The notes under the pieces: model-generated
Told to the model about the DNA's origin: nothing
The model's database searches: none
What the model saw: the letters and a program-made list of their open reading frames with translations, nothing else
Position numbers and translations under genes: made by a program
Part shown: positions 1-9,005 of the stretch, piece by piece
Layout: each line of letters starts with the position of its first letter
Position numbering within the stretch: position 1 is the stretch's first letter
From: Thermoanaerobacterium thermosulfurigenes
GTDB lineage: Bacteria; Bacillota; Thermoanaerobacteria; Thermoanaerobacterales; Thermoanaerobacteraceae
Assembly (NCBI RefSeq): GCF_051201035.1
Contig: NZ_JBPODR010000010.1
Span: forward strand, 1-64,000
Direction of reading: 5' to 3'
Length of the DNA stretch: 64,000 nucleotides

Positions 1-260
1 ATAGAAACTGGATGGAGTAATCCACTGTTTGTGAAGACATAATTTGAAACAAAACTGGAAATTCATTATTAAAATTCATGGGGTAAGGGGAAAGTGCAAC
101 TTTTTTAGCATCTAAATGGATTTACTATTACCATATATTCAACTAGATGTAAAATATAAAAATTCTTGTAAAGATAAATTTTTTGCTGGAATTTTGATGC
201 GAAATCTCTGGGAAAGTAGTTTGTATATTGACTTATCACATGAGACAACTTGGCTGTTAA

Positions 261-303
261 AAAAGTTGTAAATCTATATTACAAAAATGGATTTACAACT
301 TTT
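261..303 (-). terminator. Rho-independent terminator of the vapBC-like pair
   Basis: Two perfect 14-base arms (261-274 and 290-303, core AGTTGTAAATC/GATTTACAACT) form a hairpin that overlaps the toxin stop codon. On the minus strand the stem runs into a T run. The 260 bases to its left hold no gene I can support. Confidence 0.7.
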
Positions 304-707
304 ACTTTATCAAAATACTGCCCAGAATTTAAATCTTCGCTCCATATTATGCTGCAATCAAGATTTATAGCACTGCAGACTATAAGAGAATCCCAAAATG
401 AAATCATATAACGCTGACTTATTTGGATCGCATCAAGTATATCCTCCACATTCGGTATATCTAGTTTCCAAAGTCCAAGATCTGAGATAATTTGTGACGC
501 TTGCGAAGGAGATAATGGTCTTTTTACCTCTTTTGTAATAGTTACGTAAAACTCTGATAGAACTTGAGTGCTCAGACAGCCATTTCTCCTATTCCACAAA
601 TCTTTTAATAATTTTTTAGCAATTTCATGTTTTCTGCCGGCAGATATATCGTGGGCATAGACCAAAATATTCGTATCAACAAATTGCAAACCAATATTAT
701 CTTCCAT
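279..707 (-). CDS. PIN-domain ribonuclease toxin (VapC-like)
   Basis: A 142-residue PIN-domain protein, the usual size for VapC toxins, which cleave RNA using a metal held by acidic residues. The acidic set is visible: D11 in VDTN, E52 in LSEF, D106 in FWDS and E124/D125 in SEDL. The ATG start has a GAGAGGA site and overlaps the end of the upstream gene by 11 bases, which implies translational coupling with the antitoxin. Family knowledge gives RNase activity inhibited by the partner; the specific RNA target cannot be read from sequence. It could be a solitary PIN nuclease, but the partner makes a toxin-antitoxin pair the better call. Confidence 0.85.
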   Translation of the reverse strand: MEDNIGLQFVDTNILVYAHDISAGRKHEIAKKLLKDLWNRRNGCLSTQVLSEFYVTITKEVKRPLSPSQASQIISDLGLWKLDIPNVEDILDAIQISQRYMISFWDSLIVCSAINLDCSIIWSEDLNSGQYFDKVKVVNPFL

Positions 708-942
708 ATAAATCCTCTCTATTCCATGTTGTTTTACCTTCTGTGCCTAAATCAATGTTATTTTCTAATATGTCAATATGGTGCAATCTTGCTTTTTCAT
801 ACAAATCCTCTTTTCTAACTATTTCTTCTAATGTCTTAGTTAGAAGACCAGATACAGATGTTTGTTTATTTATAGCTATATGCTTTATCTTCTGCAACAA
901 ATCTTTAGGTAATGATAATGTAATGTTTTGTGTTTTATTCAA
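697..942 (-). CDS. Ribbon-helix-helix antitoxin (VapB-like)
   Basis: An 81-residue protein. Its N-terminus (KTQNITLSLPKDLLQKIKHI) is a typical ribbon-helix-helix DNA-binding strand and helix; the C-terminal half is charged and would wrap the toxin. I start it at the TTG at 942 rather than the GTG at 957, because the strong GGAGGTGG ribosome site lies between them. It is encoded just before the PIN toxin and overlaps it. Antitoxins of this class normally repress their own operon, and an inverted repeat sits on the promoter just upstream. The TTG start is an inference. Confidence 0.8.
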   Translation of the reverse strand: MNKTQNITLSLPKDLLQKIKHIAINKQTSVSGLLTKTLEEIVRKEDLYEKARLHHIDILENNIDLGTEGKTTWNREDLYGR

Positions 943-954
943 TGATACCACCTC

Positions 955-993
955 CACGTAATTTAGTATAGCACATATTTACGTGTATATCAA
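955..993 (-). promoter_or_regulatory. vapBC-like promoter with inverted-repeat operator
   Basis: Read on the minus strand, TTGATA (988-993) and TATACT (965-970) are separated by exactly 17 bases. Perfect 7-base arms CACGTAA (955-961) and TTACGTG (979-985) flank and overlap the -10 element, as expected for autorepression by a ribbon-helix-helix antitoxin. Confidence 0.6.
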
Positions 994-1152
994 TGCATTC
1001 ATTTATCAATGGTTATTTAAAAATACTTAGATTTATGTCATTTCGCAATAGTTTTTAGCATTATACAGATACTATTGTATTTTATAAATTATTGAAGACA
1101 ATTTTGCATTATGATACTATAATTTTAGATCTAAAAGAAAGAGTGAATATTG

Positions 1153-1755
1153 ATGAATGGCGAACAATTAGAGACAAAAGAAAAGATACTTAATGCAACA
1201 ATTGATATAGTAGGGATGAAAGGTGAGGCTACTATTAGGGAAATCACCGAAAAGGCAGGCGTCAATGTAGCATCAATAAACTATTACTTTGGAAATAAAA
1301 ATAATTTGCTAAAAGAAGTGGAAAATTACTATGCCGAGAAACTTCTAAAGACTGGATATGATATTTTAAGGGATGACAATTTAAAATCTAAAGACAAACT
1401 TATTAAATGGGCCTTAAATTTAATAGAGTACATGTATAAATACCCTGCATTGATTGCCATCATAGTTAAATTAACTAATGACGACAAGAGCTATAATCCG
1501 GTAATGATAAAAAAGATATATTTTAATGATGAAATACGTGAAATAATAGAGGATATATTTAAGGATATAACAAAAATAGAAGATAATAGAATCTTGAATT
1601 TTAAATATCTACAACTTTTTTCAGGTATTTTAGGTACCGTTATAAACCATGTCGTTGTAAACATATATGGAGATAAAAAAAGTATTTTAAATTTGGGAGA
1701 TCCGGAGGAACTGAAGCAGTACATAAGGCTTTTGGTAGACAGCATTTTAAAATAA
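1153..1755 (+). CDS. TetR-family transcriptional regulator
   Basis: A 200-residue protein of TetR size. The N-terminus has the TetR helix-turn-helix (about residues 28-47, ATIREITEKAGVNVASINYY, with the common YYF ending), followed by an all-helical ligand-binding half. I prefer the ATG at 1153 to the in-frame TTG at 1150. It is followed on the same strand by an ABC exporter, with a perfect palindrome in the gap, so it probably represses that exporter until an effector binds. The ligand is unknown. Confidence 0.85.
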   Translation: MNGEQLETKEKILNATIDIVGMKGEATIREITEKAGVNVASINYYFGNKNNLLKEVENYYAEKLLKTGYDILRDDNLKSKDKLIKWALNLIEYMYKYPALIAIIVKLTNDDKSYNPVMIKKIYFNDEIREIIEDIFKDITKIEDNRILNFKYLQLFSGILGTVINHVVVNIYGDKKSILNLGDPEELKQYIRLLVDSILK

Positions 1756-1822
1756 ATAAACATTTTGTGATTTTTCTTGTCTTTGAGCATAAGATAATTA
1801 AAAGATTATTATGTCGATTATG

Positions 1823-1851
1823 TTGACTCGTTAATTTTAATATGCTAAACT
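1823..1851 (+). promoter_or_regulatory. Probable promoter of the ABC exporter operon
   Basis: TTGACT (1823-1828) and TAAACT (1846-1851) are 17 bases apart, upstream of the ATPase gene. Transcription would begin just before the palindrome at 1865. Confidence 0.45.
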
Positions 1852-1864
1852 TAAAACAAATATT

Positions 1865-1880
1865 TTAAACAATTGTTTAA
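1865..1880. promoter_or_regulatory. Perfect 16-bp palindrome, likely TetR operator
   Basis: TTAAACAATTGTTTAA is a perfect 16-base palindrome lying just downstream of the predicted promoter and 30 bases before the ATPase gene. Its position next to a tetR-type gene suggests it is the operator. Confidence 0.6.
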
Positions 1881-1909
1881 TTACACTTTATAAATGGAGA
1901 TAGATATAG

Positions 1910-2614
1910 ATGGGAAGCTTTGTAGAAGTAAAGAATATTTCTAAAAGGTATAAGATGGGTGAAATCACTATTACTGCAGTTTCAGGGGTAAGCTTCAATA
2001 TAGAAAAAAGCGAGTTTACCGTAATAGTAGGTGAAAGCGGTGCTGGAAAGACGACAATTTTAAATATGCTTGGTGGAATGGATACCTGTGATGAAGGCCA
2101 AATAATTGTGGAGGGAAATGAGATCAGCAAATACAACCAAAGACAACTGACAACATATCGCAGAAAAGATATAGGGTTTGTATTTCAGTTTTATAATCTT
2201 GTTCCAAACCTTACGGCTTTAGAAAATGTAGAACTAGCAACGGATATCTGTGATAATCCTATGGACCCTGTAGAGGTACTTAAAGATGTAGGACTTTCTG
2301 AAAGGCTTAACAATTTTCCTTCGCAATTGTCAGGTGGCGAACAGCAAAGGGTTGCTATCGCCAGAGCACTGGCAAAGAATCCTAAATTGTTATTATGTGA
2401 TGAACCAACAGGGGCTCTAGATTATAAGACTGGAAGGGCAATTTTAAAGTTGCTGCACGAGACGTGCAGGAGATTAGGAATGACAGTCATAATAATAACG
2501 CACAACAAGGCTATAACTCCAATGGCAGATAAAGTTATAAGCCTTAAAAATGGTAGCGTTGAAAACATAGTTGTCAATGATTCTCCAGTCCCTATAGAAA
2601 GGATAGAATGGTAA
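1910..2614 (+). CDS. ABC transporter ATP-binding protein (MacB/LolD type)
   Basis: A 234-residue ATPase of the exporter class that partners FtsX-type permeases. It has Walker A GESGAGKT (41-48), the signature LSGGEQ (140-145), Walker B LLLCDEP (about 160-166) and the switch histidine at H198. Family members of this clade power extrusion or mechanotransmission of peptides, lipids or antibiotics rather than import. Its stop codon directly abuts the ATG of the permease gene, so the two are translated together. The substrate cannot be told. Confidence 0.92.
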   Translation: MGSFVEVKNISKRYKMGEITITAVSGVSFNIEKSEFTVIVGESGAGKTTILNMLGGMDTCDEGQIIVEGNEISKYNQRQLTTYRRKDIGFVFQFYNLVPNLTALENVELATDICDNPMDPVEVLKDVGLSERLNNFPSQLSGGEQQRVAIARALAKNPKLLLCDEPTGALDYKTGRAILKLLHETCRRLGMTVIIITHNKAITPMADKVISLKNGSVENIVVNDSPVPIERIEW

Positions 2615-5600
2615 ATGGGAAAATCCTTATTAAAAGATATATTTAAAGAAATCGCCAATACAAAAAAGAGATTTTTATCATTGTTTTTCATTGTTTTAAT
2701 GGGCGTTGGAGTTTTCGGTGGAATAAAAGCAGCAAGCCAAGACATGAAGCTTACCGCTTCAAAATACGCTGATGACTACAATCTTTTTGATGTGCAAGTT
2801 ATCTCAACAATGGGGCTGACAAAAGGCGATGCAGAAAGCATAAGCAAGGTAAAGGGTGTTGCGGCTGTCAATCCTTTTTATACGGTTGATGCGGTTGTAG
2901 ATAAAAATAATAAGGGCTTTGTCATCAAAGTCATAAGTATAGATCCTTCAAAAATAAAGAATGATAAAAATTATGTAAATAAACCTAAGCTTCTAGAAGG
3001 CAGATTTCCTGAAAACAATTCTGAATGTGTCGTAGAGACAAAATTTCTAAAAGATCTTGGCTTTTCTATAGGTGATACTGTAACTATAAATTTGGATTCT
3101 CAAAATCAAGACAATATAAAAAGCAAAAAATTTAAAATAGTCGGTGTAGTTGAAACGCCTTATTACATCTCAAGAGACAGAGGTTCCAGCAACGTTGGAA
3201 ATGGGCAGATACAGGCTTTTATGATGGTACCTCAATCTGATTTTTCGATGGATGCATATACAGAGATAGATGTGCTGGTAAATGGCGCAAAAAATTTTTC
3301 TACTTTTTCTGATGAATATTATAATTTTATACGTCCGGTAAAAGATGACTTAGTCACATTGGGAAAAGTTCGGAGTGAGATAAGGTATGAAGAGATAAAA
3401 GGTAAAGCACAAAAAGAAATTGACGATGCAAAGAAAGAACTTGAAGATAAGGAGAGTAAGTACAACAAGGAATTGGCTGATGCTAAAGCAAAGCTGGATG
3501 AAACAAGTGTTATGCTTTCAAATTCAAAAATGCAATTAGATAAAAAACAAGCCAGTTTTAATGAGCAAATGGCTTTAAATCAGAAAAAAATTGATGATGG
3601 AAAAAGGCAGATCGCAGAGACACAGGCGAGTATATCACAGAATGAAATAGATTTAAATAATGCAGAAGCTGAGATACAGGCAAAAGAAAAAGAATTAAAT
3701 TATGATGAAAACATAAAAAAATTAAATTCGACATACGATGAACTTAATAGCTCGCTAAATCAATTGAATTCTGAGATAAACAATAATCCATCTTTAAAAG
3801 ATCAGCTAAAACCAAAGGTAGATGAATTAAACGCGCAAATCGCAAGTGTGTCTAAACAAATAGATACACTTAATGCAAACAAACAGGCATTAGACTTAAA
3901 CTTGGCGCAGTTAAATGAGAAGAGGTCACAGCTTGAAAGTGCCAAAGCGCAATTAGCTGCGTCAAAGGATAATATAGCGAAACAGGAAGCCACACTTAAT
4001 AAAGCTAAGATTGATGGTCAAAGGCAGCTTAATAGTGCGAGGGAACAATTAAATAATGCTTTAAAAGAATTAACTGATAATGAGAAGAAGTATCAGGAAA
4101 ATAAAGTAGAGTTTGACAAGCAGATGAGTGATGCTAAAGAAAAAATAGCATCTTCTGAAGAGAAACTTAATGGTTTAAAAAAGCCTAGCTGGTATGTTTT
4201 AGATAGAAAATCAAACATAGGCTATGTAGAGTATGGAGATGAAGCAGATAGGATAAAGGCGCTGGGAAATGTTTTTCCGACCATATTCTTCCTTGTTGCA
4301 GCACTGGTAAGCTTAACATCGATGACTAGGATGGTAGAAGAGCAGCGTACACAGATGGGCATATTGAAAGCATTAGGATACGGCAAGTTTGCCATAATGT
4401 TGAAATTTGTAATATATTCATCAGTTGCAACAATCTTGGGTGGTCTTGCAGGACTTATCTTAGGCTTCAATATACTGCCGAGGATAATATTCAATGCGTA
4501 TAGCATGATGTACACACTGCCTCCGGTCATAACAGAGTTTAATGTCTATTATACAATTTTGGGAATTGTTGCTGCATTGATATCTACTACAGCCGTAACT
4601 GTTTTGGTGTGTCTTAGCGACTTAAGAGAGACTCCTGCTTCATTGATGAGGCTGAAATCACCTATGGCAGGGAAGAGAGTTTTGCTGGAAAAAGTAAATT
4701 TTATTTGGTCACGACTTGATTTTATGCAAAAGGTAACTGCCAGAAACATATTCAGATATAAAAGAAGATTTTTAATGACTGTAATAGGTATAGGTGGATG
4801 TACTGCACTGCTTCTTACCGGATTTGGAATCAGAGACTCAATAAATATCATTGTGGATAAACAATTCAACGAAATCTTCAAATATCAAATGATAACGACT
4901 TTTAAAAGTGACGCTTCTAAGACAGATCTAAAAGAGCTTTCTGCAACTATAAATAATGACAAAAATATAAAGGAAAGCATCATGCTTAATCAATCCAGCG
5001 TGGACGTTACAAGAGGTAAAGTTAAAAAAAGCGCATTTCTAGTCGTCACTGGCGATAAGGAAAAATTTGAAGATTTTATAGTCCTGAGAAGCAGAACTAC
5101 TGGTGATAAAATACCATTGACAGACGATGGAGTTGTTGTAACTGAAAAGCTTGCAAATATGCTTGGAGTGAGGAGTGGCGATTATATCTATTTAAACACT
5201 GGTGATGGCAGGGAAGCAAAAGCGAAAGTAATTGGCATAGCAGAAAATTATTTGCAGCATTACGTTTATATGAGTTCTTCTTTGTACGAAAAGCTATTTG
5301 ATAAAAAAATAGCTTCAAATGAGATATTGTCGAAGATTGCTGACAGTTCAAGCACAAAAGAAGATGAGCTGTCTCAAAGAATATTGAAATCAAAAGCAGT
5401 AATGACCGTTAATTTTATATCATCTGTTAAAAAGACATTTCAAGACGTTGTAAATAACTTGCTGTCGGTTGTGTTGGTTCTGATTGTATCTGCAGGTACG
5501 CTTGCTTTTGTGGTCCTCTACAATCTGACAAATATCAATATAACAGAAAGGATAAGAGAGCTTGCCACAATGAAAGTTCTGGGATTTTATGATGAAGAAG

Positions 5601-5866
5601 TTTCTCTGTACGTCATGAGAGAGAATTTTATCTTGACAATCATCGGAATTTTATTAGGGTTTGTGATGGGTGTTTTTCTTCACAGGTATCTCATGTCCAC
5701 CGTAGAAGTTGATATATTGATGTTTGGAAGAAATATAGAACCGATGAGCTTTTTGTATTCTGCACTTATCACAATGGGATTTTCTATTCTTGTAAGCATC
5801 GTAGTGCACTTCCAACTTAAGAAAGTCGATATGGTTCAGTCATTAAAAAGTCCAGAGATTGATTGA
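2615..5866 (+). CDS. Large FtsX-family ABC permease with coiled-coil extracellular domain
   Basis: A 1083-residue permease. A membrane helix near residues 20-40 is followed by an extracellular MacB-like region. About residues 255-515 are almost entirely heptad-like, rich in K, E, Q, N and A, and predicted to form a long coiled coil. Two FtsX cores follow (about 560-690 and 720-1075), each with several membrane helices; the last ends in the usual cytosolic tail. It pairs with the preceding ATPase. The coiled coil is far longer than in ordinary MacB proteins and resembles the stalks of very large FtsX-type permeases in Firmicutes and streptococci. An export or envelope-tension role is plausible; the substrate is unknown. 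Confidence 0.88.
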   Translation: MGKSLLKDIFKEIANTKKRFLSLFFIVLMGVGVFGGIKAASQDMKLTASKYADDYNLFDVQVISTMGLTKGDAESISKVKGVAAVNPFYTVDAVVDKNNKGFVIKVISIDPSKIKNDKNYVNKPKLLEGRFPENNSECVVETKFLKDLGFSIGDTVTINLDSQNQDNIKSKKFKIVGVVETPYYISRDRGSSNVGNGQIQAFMMVPQSDFSMDAYTEIDVLVNGAKNFSTFSDEYYNFIRPVKDDLVTLGKVRSEIRYEEIKGKAQKEIDDAKKELEDKESKYNKELADAKAKLDETSVMLSNSKMQLDKKQASFNEQMALNQKKIDDGKRQIAETQASISQNEIDLNNAEAEIQAKEKELNYDENIKKLNSTYDELNSSLNQLNSEINNNPSLKDQLKPKVDELNAQIASVSKQIDTLNANKQALDLNLAQLNEKRSQLESAKAQLAASKDNIAKQEATLNKAKIDGQRQLNSAREQLNNALKELTDNEKKYQENKVEFDKQMSDAKEKIASSEEKLNGLKKPSWYVLDRKSNIGYVEYGDEADRIKALGNVFPTIFFLVAALVSLTSMTRMVEEQRTQMGILKALGYGKFAIMLKFVIYSSVATILGGLAGLILGFNILPRIIFNAYSMMYTLPPVITEFNVYYTILGIVAALISTTAVTVLVCLSDLRETPASLMRLKSPMAGKRVLLEKVNFIWSRLDFMQKVTARNIFRYKRRFLMTVIGIGGCTALLLTGFGIRDSINIIVDKQFNEIFKYQMITTFKSDASKTDLKELSATINNDKNIKESIMLNQSSVDVTRGKVKKSAFLVVTGDKEKFEDFIVLRSRTTGDKIPLTDDGVVVTEKLANMLGVRSGDYIYLNTGDGREAKAKVIGIAENYLQHYVYMSSSLYEKLFDKKIASNEILSKIADSSSTKEDELSQRILKSKAVMTVNFISSVKKTFQDVVNNLLSVVLVLIVSAGTLAFVVLYNLTNINITERIRELATMKVLGFYDEEVSLYVMRENFILTIIGILLGFVMGVFLHRYLMSTVEVDILMFGRNIEPMSFLYSALITMGFSILVSIVVHFQLKKVDMVQSLKSPEID

Positions 5867-5874
5867 TGAATAGT

Positions 5875-5915
5875 ATTGTGCTATCATTTAATGAAGATTT
5901 CAATGATAGCACAAT
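5875..5915 (+). terminator. Terminator after the ABC exporter
   Basis: Perfect 14-base arms ATTGTGCTATCATT (5875-5888) and its complement (5902-5915) are followed by TTTT within an AT-rich stretch. Confidence 0.7.
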
Positions 5916-5929
5916 ATTTTCTATTTCTG

Positions 5930-5958
5930 TTGATGAATTTTACACATTAATTTATAAT
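5930..5958 (+). promoter_or_regulatory. Promoter of the tautomerase-Wadjet operon
   Basis: TTGATG (5930-5935) and a consensus TATAAT (5953-5958) are separated by 17 bases, right after the previous terminator and 46 bases before the first gene. No other clear promoter occurs before jetA. Confidence 0.6.
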
Positions 5959-6003
5959 TGTTAATAAGTTATTAAATTTCTATATATAAAGGAGTGTATC
6001 TAT

Positions 6004-6354
6004 ATGCCTATAATCAATTCAATTACAAAGGAAAAACTAAGTGACGATTTGAAAAATACTTTAAAGACAGATTTTGCATCTATGATGATGGATGTAGCCG
6101 GTAAAAGCGAAAATTGGCTTATGGTGAGATTTACAGAAGGCGATGATTTGTATTTTCATGGAGAGCCTTTAGATAAAGGTGCAATCGTAGAGATACAGTT
6201 AATAGGAAAGCTTACAAGAGAACAAAAGGAAAAGATTTCCGCCAGAATCTGCAATATTTTTGAAAGTAATTTAAAATATCCTAAGGACAATGTGTACATA
6301 GTCATTCAAGAATTTGCCGGTGAAAATTGGGGATACAATGGCAGTACATTTTAA
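6004..6354 (+). CDS. MIF-like tautomerase-superfamily protein
   Basis: A 116-residue protein matching macrophage migration inhibitory factor and phenylpyruvate tautomerase in length and layout. Pro2 becomes the catalytic N-terminal proline after Met removal (MPIINS), and the C-terminus NWGYNGSTF matches the MIF ending NVGWNNSTF. Family members are trimeric and interconvert keto and enol forms of small acids; the true substrate is unknown. It has its own promoter and is only 12 bases from jetA on the same strand, so it is very probably cotranscribed with the defence genes. Whether that is functional or accidental is open. Confidence 0.8.
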   Translation: MPIINSITKEKLSDDLKNTLKTDFASMMMDVAGKSENWLMVRFTEGDDLYFHGEPLDKGAIVEIQLIGKLTREQKEKISARICNIFESNLKYPKDNVYIVIQEFAGENWGYNGSTF

Positions 6355-6366
6355 AGGTGAAAAATT

Positions 6367-7851
6367 ATGACTGATAAAATAAATTTTAATGTCATAAAGC
6401 CTATAGATGAGGCAAGATACCTTACTGCTGATAATGCATCAAGGTATCGCCTCATCATGCGGTATTTTTATCAAAATTATGAGAGGCTTAGATATTGGCT
6501 GACTAAAGAGGATGTGTATAATTATGTAAAAAGTTTTGATTTGTTTTACGACTATACATTGGATAAGTGTGAGCAGGATTTAAAGTCGCTGACTGAGTGG
6601 AAAAACTTGATTGCTGAGCAGGACACTGGAAGAGCTCAATCTGCAGAAGAATTTAAAAATAAAAAATTTAGATACATGCTTAGCGAGTATTCGATAGAAA
6701 TAGAAAGGATGACAATTAATCTCGAGAAAATAAAGGGTTATGGTGGTTCTTTAGAGCCATCTTTATTCCAAAGATTGTATGAAAGCTTAAAGAAAATTGA
6801 CGATATATCTAAAAGTGACGACTTAGAAGCTGTATATAGATGGTGGAAAGATTTTACTTCTGATTTTGAAAATATCTATCATAATGCCATAGACTACATT
6901 GCCAGCTTGCAAAGTTCAAATGCAGATGAACTTATGAAGACTGATGCTTTCTTGATATACAAAGACAAGCTTACTGAGTATTTAAGAGGATATATAAAGG
7001 ATTTGCAGAGATTTTCTCAAGTTATCGTATCGCTTTTAAATAAGCTTGATAAAAAGTCATTAGAAGATATTGTAGAAAAATTGCTGCTTTATGAGCAGAA
7101 CATACCGAGGCTGGATAAAGACTTTGATATAAACGACGTTAAAGAAAATATATTGAGCAAGTGGGACAACATAGTATTTTGGTTTAGAGGAAATGGCGAT
7201 GAAGATAGTGAAGCGTACAGGCTTCTTGAAATATCAAATGAGATAATAAGAAAGATCACGATGTATGCGGCCAGAATTTCTGAAAACAGGTTAAAGACGG
7301 CCAGCAGGAAAAGTGAGTATATAAAGCTTTCAAAGATATTTGCAAATACTGATGATATAAACTATGCACATAAGCTTTCATCAGTTGTATTTGGAGTTTT
7401 TCACACGAGACATTTATATGGCGATTTTGAAAAAAAGACCGAAAGCATAAATGAAAGCGTGTGGGATGATATGCCATGTAAATTCTTAATAAGACCAAAG
7501 ACGAGAAATTATACACAATCCACAAAGACAAATGCTATAATAGATAGGGTAGAAGAAAAAGAGATGTGCTTAAAACAGTACCTTGAAGAAAGACACAGTG
7601 AGATTGAAGAAATATCAAAGTATATAATTGACGGCAAGATTGTACTGAGAGAGTTGCCAGTAATTAAGCCTTTTATAAGGACAACCCTTTTAAATTGGAT
7701 AAGCAAATCCTTAAATCAGCCTAAAAACATAGCAAAATCAGAAGATGGAAGGACATACAAAGTCAGCATTTCAAGGAACAAGACGATAGTTCTAAAATGT
7801 ACAGATGGGATTCTTGAAATGCCTGATGTAACGATAGAGTTTTTAAATTGA
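6367..7851 (+). CDS. jetA: Wadjet anti-plasmid system subunit JetA (kleisin-like)
   Basis: A 494-residue, largely helical, charged protein at the first position of a four-gene set that ends with an SMC-like ATPase and a Toprim-type nuclease. In Wadjet systems JetA is the kleisin that bridges the two JetC heads. I recognise it mainly by gene order and by its resemblance to the JetA family formerly called DUF5716, associated with type III Wadjet; that subtype call is an inference. Start ATG at 6367 follows AAAGGTG. No enzymatic motif is expected or seen. Confidence 0.8.
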   Translation: MTDKINFNVIKPIDEARYLTADNASRYRLIMRYFYQNYERLRYWLTKEDVYNYVKSFDLFYDYTLDKCEQDLKSLTEWKNLIAEQDTGRAQSAEEFKNKKFRYMLSEYSIEIERMTINLEKIKGYGGSLEPSLFQRLYESLKKIDDISKSDDLEAVYRWWKDFTSDFENIYHNAIDYIASLQSSNADELMKTDAFLIYKDKLTEYLRGYIKDLQRFSQVIVSLLNKLDKKSLEDIVEKLLLYEQNIPRLDKDFDINDVKENILSKWDNIVFWFRGNGDEDSEAYRLLEISNEIIRKITMYAARISENRLKTASRKSEYIKLSKIFANTDDINYAHKLSSVVFGVFHTRHLYGDFEKKTESINESVWDDMPCKFLIRPKTRNYTQSTKTNAIIDRVEEKEMCLKQYLEERHSEIEEISKYIIDGKIVLRELPVIKPFIRTTLLNWISKSLNQPKNIAKSEDGRTYKVSISRNKTIVLKCTDGILEMPDVTIEFLN

Positions 7852-7868
7852 TACGGTGGTGTTTTTAG

Positions 7869-9005
7869 TTGGAAGAACTTAAAATCCTTTTAGAAAACTT
7901 TTGGGTTACAAAAGATGACACGGAAATGTTTAATAGAATACGTGACAATGAAAAGAAATTAAGATCATTTGTAGAGGATAAGTTAGGATATCGTCTTATC
8001 GTAAATCCATTTCTTATAAAGCTAGAAAAAATACCTGGTGATGCTGAGAAGTGGATGGGGATTGAAGAGTTTCAGAGCTCGATGGATTATGCGTTTTTAT
8101 GTCTTCTCCTTGCGTTTTTAGAGGATATGGGCATAGGTGATCAATTTATACTTTCAAATATAACGGAGTATATTGAGATGCAGTACGAAGGCATGGAAAG
8201 TGTTGATTGGACCTTGTTTAAGCATAGAAAATCCCTTGTCAGGGTACTTAATTTTGCAGAAAAAATGAAAATGATAAAAGTTGATGATGGAGAGCATGAA
8301 AGATTTGCCGATAGTCGCGATGTAGAGGTTTTATATGAAAATACGGGGCTTTCAAGATACTTTATGAGAATTATGAGCAGTGAAATAAATGAAGAGATGA
8401 CGTTGGAAGATTTTATAAAAGACGACAGGTATGAGGACAACAAAGTCCTTGAGAGAAGGCATAGAGTTTACAGAAAATTGCTTCTATCTCCAGCCGTATA
8501 TTATGAGGGAACTGACGATCAAGATTTTATCTACATAAAAAACTACAGAAATACAATAGAAAAAGATTTTGACGATTATCTCGATGCACAACTGCACATC
8601 CATAAAACATCTGCATACATAATTTTTGATGAGAATAAATATGCATCATCTTATTTCCCGGACAATAAAAATATATCTGACATAGTTCTTCAAATAGCTT
8701 ATGTTTTAAGAGATATGATGGATTCCGGCAGTTTAAATGTAGGTATAGATGACCATATTGAAATTACAGAAGGGCAATTTATGAACATCGTATCTTATGT
8801 AAAGAGTAGGTTTAAAAGTGGATGGAGCAAGATTTACACTGATATGAGTGATGAAAAATTATTTGATGAGATTATAGAGTTTATGAAAAGCTGGAAAATG
8901 GCAATATACAATGAGGATACCCACTCATATACTTTGATGCCGATCTTAGGAAAGTTTATTGGTGAATATCGAAATGATTTTAAAGGAGCAATTCAAAATG
9001 AATGA
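7869..9005 (+). CDS. jetB: Wadjet subunit JetB (KITE-like)
   Basis: A 378-residue protein rich in short helices and acidic residues, with winged-helix-like segments. JetB is the KITE subunit that dimerises and holds the kleisin in MukBEF-like complexes. It begins with TTG at 7869 behind GGTGGTG, 17 bases after jetA, and its last eight bases overlap jetC, so expression is coupled and stoichiometric. Identity rests on position and size; alone the sequence would be hard to name. Confidence 0.78.
   Translation: MEELKILLENFWVTKDDTEMFNRIRDNEKKLRSFVEDKLGYRLIVNPFLIKLEKIPGDAEKWMGIEEFQSSMDYAFLCLLLAFLEDMGIGDQFILSNITEYIEMQYEGMESVDWTLFKHRKSLVRVLNFAEKMKMIKVDDGEHERFADSRDVEVLYENTGLSRYFMRIMSSEINEEMTLEDFIKDDRYEDNKVLERRHRVYRKLLLSPAVYYEGTDDQDFIYIKNYRNTIEKDFDDYLDAQLHIHKTSAYIIFDENKYASSYFPDNKNISDIVLQIAYVLRDMMDSGSLNVGIDDHIEITEGQFMNIVSYVKSRFKSGWSKIYTDMSDEKLFDEIIEFMKSWKMAIYNEDTHSYTLMPILGKFIGEYRNDFKGAIQNE

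Noticed and set aside
1..260. A gene at the left edge
   Set aside because: No frame with a ribosome site or recognisable protein; I see nothing in this stretch.
8959..8997. Longer N-terminus for JetC from an upstream in-frame start
   Set aside because: AAAGGAG stands 5' of the ATG at 8998, and the SMC-head alignment begins there. The extra residues would overlap jetB by 47 bases.
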